Positions 16,864 to 26,619 of a DNA stretch of 64,000 bases are shown in pieces. Location: the NCBI GenBank assembly GCA_017466405.1, contig JAFTUF010000012.1, positions 35,276 through 99,275 of the forward strand, given 5' to 3'. Origin of the DNA: Bacteroidales bacterium. GTDB taxonomy: Bacteria; Bacteroidota; Bacteroidia; Bacteroidales; F082. Both the position numbers and the translations under genes were made by a program. The notes below the pieces were generated by a model. That model was not told the DNA's origin, searched no databases, and worked only from the letters and a program-made list of their open reading frames with translations. Numbering within the stretch: position 1 is the stretch's first letter; each line of letters begins with the position of its first letter.

Positions 16864-18306
16864 TTGAAGAAATTATACACATACATATTGCGTTCGTTTA
16901 TCGGCACATTCTTTTTCACATTTTTTATCGCCGTATTCATCTTACTTATGCAATTTCTGTGGTGTTATTTAGACGACCTCGTCGGTAAAGGATTAGGCTT
17001 TGAAGTCTTGGGCAAACTAATGTTCTACACCTCTATCACCTTCGTTCCTATGGCTTTGCCTCTCGCGATATTACTATCATCCTTGATGTGTTTCGGTAAT
17101 ATGGGTGAGTTTTATGAACTCGTCGCGATGAAGGCATCAGGCATCTCGGTGTGGAAGATCATGCGTCCGCTGCTCATATTCTCCATCGTTATGAGCATCG
17201 TAGCTTTCATTTTCTCCAACAACGTGTTACCCGTGGCGACGCTGAAATCCAAGACACTCTTAAGCGACGTAAGAAAACAGAAGATGTCGTTCGACATACC
17301 GGAAGGAATGTTTTATAAGGGCATCGACGGTTACACCATCAGGGCTGGAAAAAAAGGAGCCGACGGCAACACCTTATACGACCTGATGATTTACGACCAT
17401 ACCGAATACAAAGGCAATATCAAAGTCACGACAGCCGACTCGGCTACCATGGCACTCTCACCAAATATGTCGGAAATCGTATTCACACTTTATAGCGGAA
17501 CCAACTACAACGAAGTCATCGACGACAAAGAATATAAGGTGAGACGACCTTTCGAGAAGATGTCGTTCGAGCGACAATATATCAGTTTCGACATCTCCGA
17601 CTTCAACATGAACGAAAGCGATGGAAGTAACATCAAAGGACATCAGTCGATGCTGAACATAAGTCAGTTGTTCACAGCCATCGATTCGTTGAACATCAAT
17701 GCCGATGAGAGACGCAGCTCTTATAAAAACTCTTTCAAACACAAGATGCAGCATCTATCTACAAAAGACGTGGCGAGCAGCAACGATAAGAGCAAGAAGG
17801 CTCAGCTCGACACCATCACCGTTTTCAAATGGCCTCTCTTAGACAATTTCGAAGAGAAAGAGCAACAGTCTATCGTCAACATGTCCATCTCATCAACCAA
17901 GAACCAGATAGACAACATCGAATTAAACATCAGAGACTTTGAACGTCAGGAGACAAACATAAGGAAACACGAGCAGGTGCTTCATGAGAAGTTCTCGCTC
18001 AGCATAGCATGTCTGTTGTTTTTCTTCATAGGAGCGCCCTTGGGAGCCATCATACGCAAAGGCGGCTTCGGACTTCCTATCGTGATAAGCGTGATTTTCT
18101 TCGTGATATATTACATCATCACCATCACAAGCCAGCGCATCGCTATAGCCGGCGACATACCAGTATTCTTGGGAGTATGGCTGTCGTCGATAATAATACT
18201 TCCTGTCGGCATCTTCCTGACAACAAAAGCCACCACCGACTCGAGCATTCTCGACAGCGAGAGCTGGAAGAAGTTTTTTGGTAAATTATTTAAGAAAAGA
18301 AAATAA
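16864..18306 (+). CDS. LptF/LptG family LPS export permease (YjgP/YjgQ)
   Basis: The 480-residue protein has the LptF/G plan: an N-terminal membrane block (YILRSFIGTFFFTFFIAVFI near 7), a periplasmic beta-jellyroll region (about 140-370) and a C-terminal block with FFIGAPLGAIIRKGGFGLPI (about 386). The last motif is diagnostic. It forms the channel through which LPS is passed to LptC/A. Bacteroidetes often encode F and G at separate sites, so which one this is remains open. The start codon is TTG, directed by a promoter 20 bp upstream. Two glycosyltransferases follow at once. Confidence 0.92.
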   Translation: MKKLYTYILRSFIGTFFFTFFIAVFILLMQFLWCYLDDLVGKGLGFEVLGKLMFYTSITFVPMALPLAILLSSLMCFGNMGEFYELVAMKASGISVWKIMRPLLIFSIVMSIVAFIFSNNVLPVATLKSKTLLSDVRKQKMSFDIPEGMFYKGIDGYTIRAGKKGADGNTLYDLMIYDHTEYKGNIKVTTADSATMALSPNMSEIVFTLYSGTNYNEVIDDKEYKVRRPFEKMSFERQYISFDISDFNMNESDGSNIKGHQSMLNISQLFTAIDSLNINADERRSSYKNSFKHKMQHLSTKDVASSNDKSKKAQLDTITVFKWPLLDNFEEKEQQSIVNMSISSTKNQIDNIELNIRDFERQETNIRKHEQVLHEKFSLSIACLLFFFIGAPLGAIIRKGGFGLPIVISVIFFVIYYIITITSQRIAIAGDIPVFLGVWLSSIIILPVGIFLTTKATTDSSILDSESWKKFFGKLFKKRK

Positions 18307-18320
18307 ACAAAATATAGGTT

Positions 18321-19544
18321 ATGAATATCTTAATGCTTTGTAACAAGTCGCCCTATCCGCCAAGCGAAGGCGGACCGATGGCAATGAACAGCATTGTCAA
18401 TGGCTTGACAGAAGCCGGTCACAAGGTCAGAATACTTGCCGTCAACAGCGAGAAATATCATATCAAAGAAAAAGATATTCCTAAATCTTACAAAGAAAAG
18501 ACAGGCATCGAGTTAGTCAATGTCGATTTAAGAATCAAACCTTTAGAAGCTTTCAAGAACCTGTTCTCCGACAAGTCATATCATGTGGAGCGCTTCATCT
18601 CCGACGACTTCAAGAACAAGCTCATCGAAATTCTGAAGAAAGATAAATTCGACATCGTGCAGTTAGAGATGATTTACATGGCTCCATACATCGAGACCAT
18701 CAGAGAATATTCCGATGCCAAGATAGTGCTGCGCGCTCACAACGTGGAGCACCTCATCTGGGAAAGAATAGCGAAGAAGACCAAGTTCTTACCCAAACGA
18801 TGGTATATAAATCATCTGGTGCGAACATTAAAGAATTACGAACTCGAAGCTATCAACAAAGTCGATGGCATAGCCGCCATCACCTACCGCGACGCTGCTT
18901 TCTTCAGAGGCGAGACTGCCGTTCCAGTCATCGACATTCCTTTTGGAGTAAATCCAGAAGACTTCACTCCATCGTTTGAAGTAAGAGAGAAACCTACTTT
19001 ATATCACATAGGCTCAATGAATTGGATGCCCAACGACGAAGGAATCTATTGGTTCCTGAAAAACGTCTGGGATAAAGTAGCGAAAAGAGAGCCAGAGGTA
19101 GTCCTTAACTTAGCGGGACGTCATACCCCTAAATGGCTGACCAATCTGAAGAAAAGAAACGTCAATGTCTTGGGCGAAGTGCCAGACGCCAAAGAATTTA
19201 TCAAGAACAACGACATAGCAGTGGTGCCGCTTCTCTCTGGCAGCGGAATAAGAATCAAAATCATAGAGTCGATGGCGATGGGAAGAACAGTGGTAACCAC
19301 CATGGTAGGCGCTGAAGGAATACAATATTCGGAATACGAAAACATCATCATCGCCGACAGTCCTGCCAAGATGGTAGAGGTGATATGTAAACTCTTGAAA
19401 GACCCAATGGAAGCCAAGAGGATAGGCAGAAACGCACGCCGACTCGTAGAAGATATATACGACAACAAAAAGATTATCGACAGACTGCTAATCTTCTACG
19501 ATGAGATAAACAAGACCAAGAAAGACATAACATACATCAACTAA
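18321..19544 (+). CDS. Glycosyltransferase family 4-like protein
   Basis: The 407-residue GT-B enzyme opens with NKSPYPPSEGGPMAMNSIVN (donor/acceptor domain) and has the C-terminal nucleotide-sugar region with LYHIGSMNWMPNDEGIYWFL, VVPLLSGSGIRIKIIESMAMG (about 300) and the E-x7-E type segment. The acceptor sugar cannot be told. It lies 14 bp after the LptF/G gene and 10 bp before a second glycosyltransferase, so the three probably form one envelope-glycan operon. Confidence 0.88.
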   Translation: MNILMLCNKSPYPPSEGGPMAMNSIVNGLTEAGHKVRILAVNSEKYHIKEKDIPKSYKEKTGIELVNVDLRIKPLEAFKNLFSDKSYHVERFISDDFKNKLIEILKKDKFDIVQLEMIYMAPYIETIREYSDAKIVLRAHNVEHLIWERIAKKTKFLPKRWYINHLVRTLKNYELEAINKVDGIAAITYRDAAFFRGETAVPVIDIPFGVNPEDFTPSFEVREKPTLYHIGSMNWMPNDEGIYWFLKNVWDKVAKREPEVVLNLAGRHTPKWLTNLKKRNVNVLGEVPDAKEFIKNNDIAVVPLLSGSGIRIKIIESMAMGRTVVTTMVGAEGIQYSEYENIIIADSPAKMVEVICKLLKDPMEAKRIGRNARRLVEDIYDNKKIIDRLLIFYDEINKTKKDITYIN

Positions 19545-19554
19545 AGCACATACC

Positions 19555-20733
19555 ATGAAGATATTTGTATTGTTACCGAGAATCCCTTGGACACTCGAGA
19601 AAGGCGACAAGCTGAGAGCGTTCAACCAGATAAAGCAGCTCGCCCAAGACAACGAGGTCGTGTTATGCGCTTTAAATGCAGAAAGCAAGGTCAACAAAGA
19701 AGAAGCCTTCAGAGCACTTCAGCCTTACTGCGTGTCTATCTCGTTCATCGACATAAAAAAGACATCCGTCTTATTCAACACATTCGCCGCATTCTTCAAA
19801 GGAATACCTCTTCAATGCGGCTATTTCTACAACAGAAAAGCTCATAAGAAAATACAGAACCTCATCAAGAAGCACAAACCCGATATGCTCTTCGGTCAGC
19901 TTCTGAGAGTGGCTCAATATATCCGTCACGAGAAAACGCCAAAGACAATAGACTATCAAGACGTTTTCTCTATGGGAATGAAGAGAAGATACGACATCGC
20001 TCCTTTCTATCTCAAGCCGTTCTTCAATATGGAATACAAACGCTTGAAACGTTACGAACGCGTCATCTTCGACGAGTTCGATGTCAAGACAATCATAAGC
20101 ATCCCCGACCGTGAGTTCATCGATCATCCTGATAAGAAAGACATTCTCATCGTTCCTAACGGTGTCGATCATGAATATTACAGTCCGATGCAGCGTGATA
20201 AGAAATACGACATCGTCTTCACAGGTAATATGGCATACGCTCCTAACGTCAATGCCGTGGAATATCTCGCCAACGAGATTATGCCTTTGGTGTGGAAAGA
20301 AATTCCTGGTGCGAAGTTATATGTAGCCGGTGCCTCGCCCGACCCACGCGTGAAGAAAGTCGCTTCCGACAAGATAATAATCAGCGGCTGGATCGACGAC
20401 ATGAGAGAGGCATACGCACAAAGTAAGATTTTCATAGCTCCTATGAGAATAGGAACAGGATTGCAGAACAAACTCTTGGAAGCGATGTCGATGCAGCTGC
20501 CTTGTATCACCACTCCTTTGGCAAACGAATCTTTGCAAGCTGAAAAAGACGAGGAGATTCTAGTAGGAAACAGCGCAGAAGAACTATCAAGACATATCGT
20601 TACACTTCTGACAGATAAAGAAAAGGCCGATGCCTTGGCACAAAAAGGATACGACTTCGTTCATCGCGTCTATGACTGGAGAGAAGCGACGAAGATTATG
20701 GAAAAAGCGATGAGGACAATTCATAATGCATAA
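19555..20733 (+). CDS. Glycosyltransferase family 4 protein (TIGR03087-like)
   Basis: The 392-residue GT-B enzyme begins LLPRIPWTLEKGDKLRAFNQ, a start typical of the TIGR03087 glycosyltransferase group. The C-terminal half has IVPNGVDHEYYSP, DIVFTGNMAYAPNVNAVEYL and IAPMRIGTGLQNKLLEAMSM (about 303). Its fold is the same as that of the preceding gene (10 bp apart), yet the sequences are clearly different, so they probably add successive sugars. No exosortase or PEP-CTERM gene is present here. Confidence 0.87.
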   Translation: MKIFVLLPRIPWTLEKGDKLRAFNQIKQLAQDNEVVLCALNAESKVNKEEAFRALQPYCVSISFIDIKKTSVLFNTFAAFFKGIPLQCGYFYNRKAHKKIQNLIKKHKPDMLFGQLLRVAQYIRHEKTPKTIDYQDVFSMGMKRRYDIAPFYLKPFFNMEYKRLKRYERVIFDEFDVKTIISIPDREFIDHPDKKDILIVPNGVDHEYYSPMQRDKKYDIVFTGNMAYAPNVNAVEYLANEIMPLVWKEIPGAKLYVAGASPDPRVKKVASDKIIISGWIDDMREAYAQSKIFIAPMRIGTGLQNKLLEAMSMQLPCITTPLANESLQAEKDEEILVGNSAEELSRHIVTLLTDKEKADALAQKGYDFVHRVYDWREATKIMEKAMRTIHNA

Positions 20734-20776
20734 TGCATAATTATGAATTGTGAATTATGAATTATGAATTAAAAAA
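20722..20776. repeat. Low-complexity spacer repeat (CATAATGCATAATTATGAATT words)
   Basis: Repeats of CATAATG and GAATTATGAATT fill the gap between the glycosyltransferase and ettA, beginning in the last codons of the former. Confidence 0.8.
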
Positions 20777-20785
20777 ATATAAATT

Positions 20786-22459
20786 ATGGCAGACGACAAG
20801 AAGATAATTTTTTCGATGGTTGGTGTGAGTAAGATAATTCCACCTTCAAGACAGATTTTGAAAGACATATATCTATCATTTTTCTACGGAGCTAAGATCG
20901 GTATCATCGGTTTAAACGGTTCCGGTAAATCCACATTATTGAAAATCATTGCAGGAAAAGATAAATCCTATAACGGAGAAGTTGTTTTCTCACCAGGATA
21001 TTCAGTAGGTTTGTTGGAACAAGAACCAGAGTTGGACAACAATAAGACCGTGAAGGAAATCGTTCAGGAAGGCATTCAGGAAGTCGTTGATATTTTAAAG
21101 AGATATGAGGAAGTCAACGCTCGTTTCATGGAAGAGCTCTCCGACGATGAGATGAACGCTTTGGTTGAAGAACAAGGACGACTCACCGACCTCATCGAGC
21201 AACACGACGCCTGGGACTTAGACAGCAAGTTGGAAAGAGCCATGGACGCGCTTAACTGTCCTGACGGCGACACTCCTGTCAAGAACCTCTCCGGTGGTGA
21301 ACGCCGCCGCGTGGCATTGGTTAGATTACTTCTCCAAGAACCAGACATCCTTTTATTAGACGAACCTACCAACCACCTCGACGCAGAGGCTATCAACTGG
21401 TTAGAAAAACACTTGCAACAATATAAAGGCACCGTTATCGCCGTCACCCACGACCGCTACTTCTTAGACCATGTAGCAGGCTGGATCCTCGAACTCGACC
21501 GCGGCGAAGGCATCCCATGGAAAGGCAACTACTCATCATGGCTCGACCAGAAGACAGCACGCATGGCGATGGAAGAGAAGACAGAAAGCAAACGCCGCAA
21601 GACTTTGGAACGCGAGCTCGAATGGGTCAGGATGGCACCAAAGGCACGTCATGCAAAAGGCAAGGCACGTCTCGCTTCTTACGAGAAACTTCTTAACGAA
21701 GACGTGAAAGAAAAAGAAGAAAAACTAGAAATATATATCCCGAATGGCGACCGTCTCGGCAACAAAGTCATTGAGGCTAAGAACATAACAAAAGCCTACG
21801 GCGATAAATTGTTGTTCGAGAACCTCAGCTTCTCGCTTCCTCCAGCGGGCATCGTCGGCGTTATCGGACCTAACGGAGCAGGTAAGACGACCTTGTTCCG
21901 TCTCATCATGGGATTGGAGAAACCAGACTCAGGAGAGTTTGAAGTTGGCGAGACAGTGAAGACAGGCTATGTCGATCAGCAGCACGCCGACATCGACCCC
22001 GAGAAGACAGTGTGGGAAGTCATCTCCGGCGGCAACGAATTGATACAACTTGGCAAACGCACCATGAACTCAAGAGCTTACGTCTCGAGATTCAATTTCG
22101 GAGGCAACGACCAGCAAAAGAAAGCAGGCGTCTTGTCGGGCGGTGAGCGCAACAGAATGCACTTGGCATTGACATTGAAACAAGAAGCCAACGTGCTTCT
22201 CCTCGACGAACCAACCAATGACATCGACGTCAATACTTTGCGTGCTTTAGAAGAAGGCTTGGAAAACTTCGCAGGATGCGCCGTCGTCATCTCACACGAC
22301 CGCTGGTTCTTAGATAGAATCGCGACACACATCCTCGCTTTCGAAGGCGACTCACAAGTATATTTCTTCGAAGGAAGTTATTCGGAATACGAAGAAAACA
22401 AGATAAAACGTCTTGGAACACAAACGCCTAAGAAATTTAAATATAAGAAACTTATGTAA
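20786..22459 (+). CDS. ettA: Energy-dependent translational throttle protein EttA (ABC-F)
   Basis: The 557-residue ABC-F ATPase binds the ribosomal E site and gates the first elongation steps according to ATP level. It has two ABC cassettes: Walker A GLNGSGKSTLLK (about 42) with NLSGGERRRVAL, and GPNGAGKTTLFR (about 362) with LSGGERNRMHLAL. Between them is the linker with ELEWVRMAPKARHAKGKARL, the EttA-type P-site motif. No membrane segments. The length equals that of E. coli EttA within a few residues. Confidence 0.95.
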   Translation: MADDKKIIFSMVGVSKIIPPSRQILKDIYLSFFYGAKIGIIGLNGSGKSTLLKIIAGKDKSYNGEVVFSPGYSVGLLEQEPELDNNKTVKEIVQEGIQEVVDILKRYEEVNARFMEELSDDEMNALVEEQGRLTDLIEQHDAWDLDSKLERAMDALNCPDGDTPVKNLSGGERRRVALVRLLLQEPDILLLDEPTNHLDAEAINWLEKHLQQYKGTVIAVTHDRYFLDHVAGWILELDRGEGIPWKGNYSSWLDQKTARMAMEEKTESKRRKTLERELEWVRMAPKARHAKGKARLASYEKLLNEDVKEKEEKLEIYIPNGDRLGNKVIEAKNITKAYGDKLLFENLSFSLPPAGIVGVIGPNGAGKTTLFRLIMGLEKPDSGEFEVGETVKTGYVDQQHADIDPEKTVWEVISGGNELIQLGKRTMNSRAYVSRFNFGGNDQQKKAGVLSGGERNRMHLALTLKQEANVLLLDEPTNDIDVNTLRALEEGLENFAGCAVVISHDRWFLDRIATHILAFEGDSQVYFFEGSYSEYEENKIKRLGTQTPKKFKYKKLM

Positions 22460-22546
22460 TTTGAAATTGAGAATCTGAGAAATTGAGAAACTGAAAACTT
22501 GAGAATTTTCAGTTTCTCAGATTCTCAGTTTCTGAGATTTAAAATT
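22459..22546. repeat. Low-complexity spacer repeat with inverted symmetry (CTGAGAAATTGAGA words)
   Basis: The left half reads GAATCTGAGAAATTGAGAAACTG and the right half is close to its reverse complement (CAGTTTCTCAGATTCTCAG), so the RNA could fold into a long hairpin after ettA. Confidence 0.8.
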
Positions 22547-22566
22547 GTCCGTTGACTTTAAAAAAT

Positions 22567-23604
22567 ATGGAAAACGAAAAAATAGAATTAACTGAACTTT
22601 CTGAACTCGGTGAATTTGGCTTGATAGACAGATTGACCAAAGACATCAAGATTCACAACAAATCAACAATAAAAGGCATTGGCGACGACGCTGCTGTCAT
22701 AAATCATAGAAACGAGCAGACCTTGATTTCTACCGACGTCTTGATTGAAGGCGTGCATTTCGACATGACATATATGCCTCTCAAGCATTTAGGTTATAAG
22801 GCTGCTGTGGTTAACTTCTCCGACATATACGCCATGAACGGAACACCGACACAGATTGTAGTCGGGATGGGTATCTCGAGCAAGTTCTCTGTCGAGGCAG
22901 TAGAAGAAATCTTCTCAGGAATCAAGTTAGCCTGCGACACATATAAAGTAGATTTGGTTGGAGGCGACACCACCGCCAGCAAGTCGGGACTCTTCATCTC
23001 GATAACCGTCATCGGCAAAGCCAAGAAAGACGACATCGTCTATCGTGACGGAGCCAAAGCCAACGACCTTTTATGCGTCAGCGGAACACTCGGCGCAGCA
23101 TACACCGGACTCCTCATCCTTGAAAGAGAGAAAGCCGCTTTCATGGCAGACCCTAACGTACAGCCAGAGCTCTACGGCTACGACTACATACTCGAGAGGC
23201 AGCTGAAGCCAGAAGCACGCAGAGACATCATCGCACGACTCAAAGAGTTAGAGATAAAACCAACAGCCATGATCGACGTGTCGGACGGACTCGCATCAGA
23301 GATATTACATCTCTGCAAAGACTCTAAGGTCGGATGCCGCGTAATGGAAGACAGAATCCCGATGCACCAGAAAGCCATCGACGTCGCTAAGGAATTCGAC
23401 ATAGTGCCATGTGTGGCAGCACTCAACGGAGGCGAAGACTACGAACTTCTTTTCACAGTGAAACAAGAAGACTACGAGAAAGTAAAAGATATGGAAGACG
23501 TGAGAATCATCGGTTTCATGACACCTGATGTCAACGTCGCGGAACTCATCACCACCGACGAACACATCATTCCAATAGAAGCACAAGGGTTTAAACATTT
23601 TTAA
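22567..23604 (+). CDS. thiL: Thiamine-monophosphate kinase
   Basis: The enzyme makes thiamine diphosphate from thiamine monophosphate and ATP. Typical ThiL text includes IKGIGDDAAVI (about 36), STDVLIEGVHFD with the metal-binding Asp, DLVGGDTTAS (about 135), and AMIDVSDGLASEILHL. ATG 22567 gives 345 residues and the family's usual MENEKIELTELSELGEFGLI opening; a TTG five codons earlier is in frame but less likely. No TPP riboswitch was seen upstream, only a word-repeat spacer. Confidence 0.93.
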   Translation: MENEKIELTELSELGEFGLIDRLTKDIKIHNKSTIKGIGDDAAVINHRNEQTLISTDVLIEGVHFDMTYMPLKHLGYKAAVVNFSDIYAMNGTPTQIVVGMGISSKFSVEAVEEIFSGIKLACDTYKVDLVGGDTTASKSGLFISITVIGKAKKDDIVYRDGAKANDLLCVSGTLGAAYTGLLILEREKAAFMADPNVQPELYGYDYILERQLKPEARRDIIARLKELEIKPTAMIDVSDGLASEILHLCKDSKVGCRVMEDRIPMHQKAIDVAKEFDIVPCVAALNGGEDYELLFTVKQEDYEKVKDMEDVRIIGFMTPDVNVAELITTDEHIIPIEAQGFKHF

Positions 23605-23726
23605 AGTGTAGAGTTGATAGTTAATAGTTTATAGTAGTTTTTAAGTTTATAGTTTTTAAGTTTATTATAAACTTTTAAACTTAAGAACTTTTAACTTGCG
23701 AACTACTATGAACTATAAACTATAAA
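23604..23726. repeat. Low-complexity spacer repeat (TTATAGTAGTTTTTAAGT words)
   Basis: Words of the AACTATAAACT type and their reverse complement fill the spacer up to uvrC, with the left half complementary to the right half in part (TTATAGTTTTTAAGTTTA versus TAAACTTTTAAACTTAAG). Confidence 0.8.
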
Positions 23727-23728
23727 CC

Positions 23729-25576
23729 ATGAACGACAAAATAAAATCCATCTTAAAAACCATTCCTTCCGATCCGGGAGTGTATCAATATTTCGATGAG
23801 AAAGGTGAGATTATTTATGTCGGTAAAGCAAAAAACCTGAAACGCAGGATATCGAGTTATTTCAACAAGCAACAGCAGAGCAGAAAGGTTAGCGTCCTCG
23901 TCAGTCGCATCGCCGACATCAGATTCACCGTCGTGAACAGCGAGATGGAAGCCTTGCTTTTAGAAAACAACTTCATCAAGCAATACAAGCCACGTTACAA
24001 TATCCTCTTAAAAGACGACAAGACCTATCCTTGGATCTGCGTCAAGAACGAGCATTTTCCGCGAGTCTTCCTCACGAGAAAGAAAGTCAACGACGGTTCC
24101 ATTTATTTCGGCCCTTATCCTTCGGTGATGACAGCAAAGACGCTGCTCGAGATGTTAAGGCAGCTCTACCCTATCAGAAACTGCAAGTTAAATTTAAGAC
24201 AAGAATACATCGACAACGGACATTACCGACCTTGTTTGGAATATCATGTTGGTAACTGCAAAGCGCCATGCGACGGAAGCATAGCCGAAGAAGAATACCG
24301 TGAGATGATTTTAAATATCAAGAAAGTCATCAAGGGAAATATTCAGGAAGTTTTGCGAGACATGAAGGCGCAGATGATGGCGCACGCCGCAAAATTAGAA
24401 TTCGAGCAAGCGCAAGTCATAAAAGACAAATACGAGCTGCTCGAGAATTATCACGCTCGTTCTGTAGTATGCAGCAACAGCCTCTTCGACATGGAAGTCT
24501 TCTCCTACGAAGATGCCGGCAATTCGTTCTATGTCAACTATATGAAAATCGTGGAAGGCGCCATCATACAGTCGCATTCCTTCGAGATGAAAAGAAAACT
24601 CGACGAGACCGTAGAAGAACTGCTGACACTTGCCATCGTTGAGTTACATCAGATGGATAATGACATTGACTCTAACCATGACGTTGACTCTGACTCAGAC
24701 ACTGACAAACGAAGGCGTATCAAAGAAATAATCGTCCCGACGGAATTAGAGATAGAACTCGAAGGCGTACGTCTTACCGTTCCTAAGCGAGGCGAGAAAT
24801 TCGAGGTTTTAGAGTTATCGCAGCGTAACGCGAAACAGTATCGTCTTGAGGTAGAGAAACTCAGGACGCTCGTCGATCCGGAACGTCACAGCAAGAGAAT
24901 CTTAAGCCAGATGAAAGAAGACCTGCATCTGCCGGACTTACCGAAGGTGATAGAATGTTTCGACAACTCCAACTTCCAGGGCGACTATGCCGTTGCCGCG
25001 ATGACACAGTTTGTAGATGCGAAACCTAACAAGAGCGGCTATCGTCATTTCAACATAAAGACCGTCGAAGGTCCCAACGACTTCGCCTCGATGGAAGAGA
25101 TTATCTATAGAAGATACAAACGCCTCTTAGATGAAGGGCAGCGACTTCCTGATTTAATCGTCGTCGATGGCGGCAAGGGACAACTCTCATCAGCGGTGAA
25201 GGTGTTGCAGCAGCTAGGATTATACGGCAAGATCAGCATCATAGGCATCGCAGAGAAACTAGAAGAGATATATTTCCCTGGCGACAGCATACCTTTATAT
25301 ATAGACAAACGCTCCGAGACATTGAAGGTGATACAACACATTAGAGACGAAGCGCACCGATTCGGCATCACCCATCACAGGAAGAAATTCGAGAAAGGCT
25401 TCATCCATTCCGAGTTAAACGACATCAAAGGAATAGGGAAACATACCGCCGAGAAACTGATGTTAGAACTGAAATCCGTGAAGAACATCAAAGCAGCAAA
25501 TTTGGAGACGTTGGAAAGGATAGTTGGCAAGGCGAAGGGGAAAATTGTGTGGGAATATTTCCATGGAAAAATGTAA
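23729..25576 (+). CDS. uvrC: Excinuclease ABC subunit C
   Basis: The 615-residue nuclease makes both incisions in nucleotide excision repair. In order: GIY-YIG domain (GVYQYFDEKGEIIYVGKAKN, about 13), UVR motif (about 205-240), UvrC RNase-H-like domain with CFDNSNFQGDYAVAAM and VVDGGKGQLSSA, and a C-terminal HhH region (IKGIGKHTAEKLM). Between the UVR and RNase H parts (about 308-328) sits an acidic low-complexity insert, DNDIDSNHDVDSDSDTD, encoded by TGACNNTGACTC words like the spacer repeats. Both catalytic domains look intact. Confidence 0.95.
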   Translation: MNDKIKSILKTIPSDPGVYQYFDEKGEIIYVGKAKNLKRRISSYFNKQQQSRKVSVLVSRIADIRFTVVNSEMEALLLENNFIKQYKPRYNILLKDDKTYPWICVKNEHFPRVFLTRKKVNDGSIYFGPYPSVMTAKTLLEMLRQLYPIRNCKLNLRQEYIDNGHYRPCLEYHVGNCKAPCDGSIAEEEYREMILNIKKVIKGNIQEVLRDMKAQMMAHAAKLEFEQAQVIKDKYELLENYHARSVVCSNSLFDMEVFSYEDAGNSFYVNYMKIVEGAIIQSHSFEMKRKLDETVEELLTLAIVELHQMDNDIDSNHDVDSDSDTDKRRRIKEIIVPTELEIELEGVRLTVPKRGEKFEVLELSQRNAKQYRLEVEKLRTLVDPERHSKRILSQMKEDLHLPDLPKVIECFDNSNFQGDYAVAAMTQFVDAKPNKSGYRHFNIKTVEGPNDFASMEEIIYRRYKRLLDEGQRLPDLIVVDGGKGQLSSAVKVLQQLGLYGKISIIGIAEKLEEIYFPGDSIPLYIDKRSETLKVIQHIRDEAHRFGITHHRKKFEKGFIHSELNDIKGIGKHTAEKLMLELKSVKNIKAANLETLERIVGKAKGKIVWEYFHGKM

Positions 25577-25632
25577 ATTAATTTTAACTGTATTATTTAA
25601 CAGTTCATATTGTTTTTTCAGCCTTTTATTGT

Positions 25633-25641
25633 TACTTTTGC
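25633..25641 (+). promoter_or_regulatory. -7 element for the DpnII-type restriction operon
   Basis: TACTTTTGC matches TAnnTTTG, 38 bp before the chosen methylase start, in an AT-rich spacer. Confidence 0.5.
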
Positions 25642-25678
25642 AATGAATAGGCAATGTAGATTTTGTAGTTTTAATCTG

Positions 25679-26602
25679 ATGAGTATGAATGCAAAACCGT
25701 TTATGAAATGGGTTGGTGGGAAAGGTCAGCTGTTATCGCAATTAGAAGCGGCTTTACCCAAATCGCTGTATGACAATGAATTTACTTATGTAGAACCATT
25801 TGTAGGCGGCGGTGCAATGTTGTTTTTCATGTTACAACAATTTCCAAATATCAAGCGAGTCATAATCAATGACATAAACACAAATTTAACAGAAGCATAT
25901 AAAAACATCAAATACAAACCTAAAGAATTGATTTCTAGTCTAAAGGAAATTGAGAAGGAATATCTAAATATAATCGATGAAAATTCCAGGAAAGATTTCT
26001 ATTTAAAAATGAGAAACATATTTAACGAAGAAGATCTTTCTAGCATTGATAAAACGACATTGTTATTATTCCTTAATCGTACTTGTTTCAATGGTTTATA
26101 CAGAGAAAACGCTCAAGGTAAATTCAACGTCCCTTTTGGCAAATATTCCAATCCAACTATATGTAACGAAGATGTAATATATGCTGACAGCGAATTGTTA
26201 AACAAATACGATGTTGAGATTTACAACGATGATTTTGAAATAATGATTGAAGAAAAAGATCTAGTCTTTTATTATTTCGATCCGCCTTATCGTCCGCTAA
26301 GCGAAACATCAAGTTTCAACTCTTATGTAAAAGGAAGTTTTGATGACAACGAACAAAAACGATTGGCTCGTTTCTGCCAGAAGTTATCTCAAAAGGATAA
26401 TTGTCTGTGGATGTTAAGTAATTCTGACTGTTCCGCAAAAAATCCTGACGATTTGTTTTTCGAGAATCTTTACAACAATTTTAACATAATGAGGGTCTAT
26501 GCATCACGTTCTGTGAATGCCGTAGCTTCCAAAAGAGGTAAACTTTCAGAGTTGTTAATTACAAATAATATGATAGCGGAAAACAATCTTATTTTAGTTT
26601 AA
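25679..26602 (+). CDS. DpnM-type DNA adenine methyltransferase (GATC)
   Basis: The Dam/DpnM-family enzyme transfers a methyl group from S-adenosylmethionine to adenine, here probably in GATC given the partner nuclease. Motif order is that of the alpha group: FMKWVGGKGQLLSQL at the N-terminus, SAM motif YVEPFVGGGAMLFFML, and catalytic DPPYRPLSETSSF near 200. TRCFNGLYR-type text (NRTCFNGLYRENAQGKFNVP) matches the recognition region. I chose ATG 25679 (307 residues), which follows the promoter; ATG 25685 is also possible and 25610 is unlikely. Base composition is AT-richer than in uvrC. Confidence 0.92.
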   Translation: MSMNAKPFMKWVGGKGQLLSQLEAALPKSLYDNEFTYVEPFVGGGAMLFFMLQQFPNIKRVIINDINTNLTEAYKNIKYKPKELISSLKEIEKEYLNIIDENSRKDFYLKMRNIFNEEDLSSIDKTTLLLFLNRTCFNGLYRENAQGKFNVPFGKYSNPTICNEDVIYADSELLNKYDVEIYNDDFEIMIEEKDLVFYYFDPPYRPLSETSSFNSYVKGSFDDNEQKRLARFCQKLSQKDNCLWMLSNSDCSAKNPDDLFFENLYNNFNIMRVYASRSVNAVASKRGKLSELLITNNMIAENNLILV

Positions 26603-26619
26603 ACAAAATAATCAAAAAT

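Noticed and set aside
18321-20733. Exosortase/PEP-CTERM locus, suggested by the TIGR03087-like glycosyltransferase
   Set aside because: No exosortase, PEP-CTERM protein or polysaccharide chain-length gene is present around it.
22459-22567. TPP riboswitch upstream of thiL
   Set aside because: The spacer contains only inverted word repeats; no CTGAGA...ACCTGATC-type conserved core with its spacing was found.
25577-25679. Copy of the tRNA 3' end as the far attachment site of the restriction island
   Set aside because: I found no stretch resembling the tRNA 3' end in this spacer.
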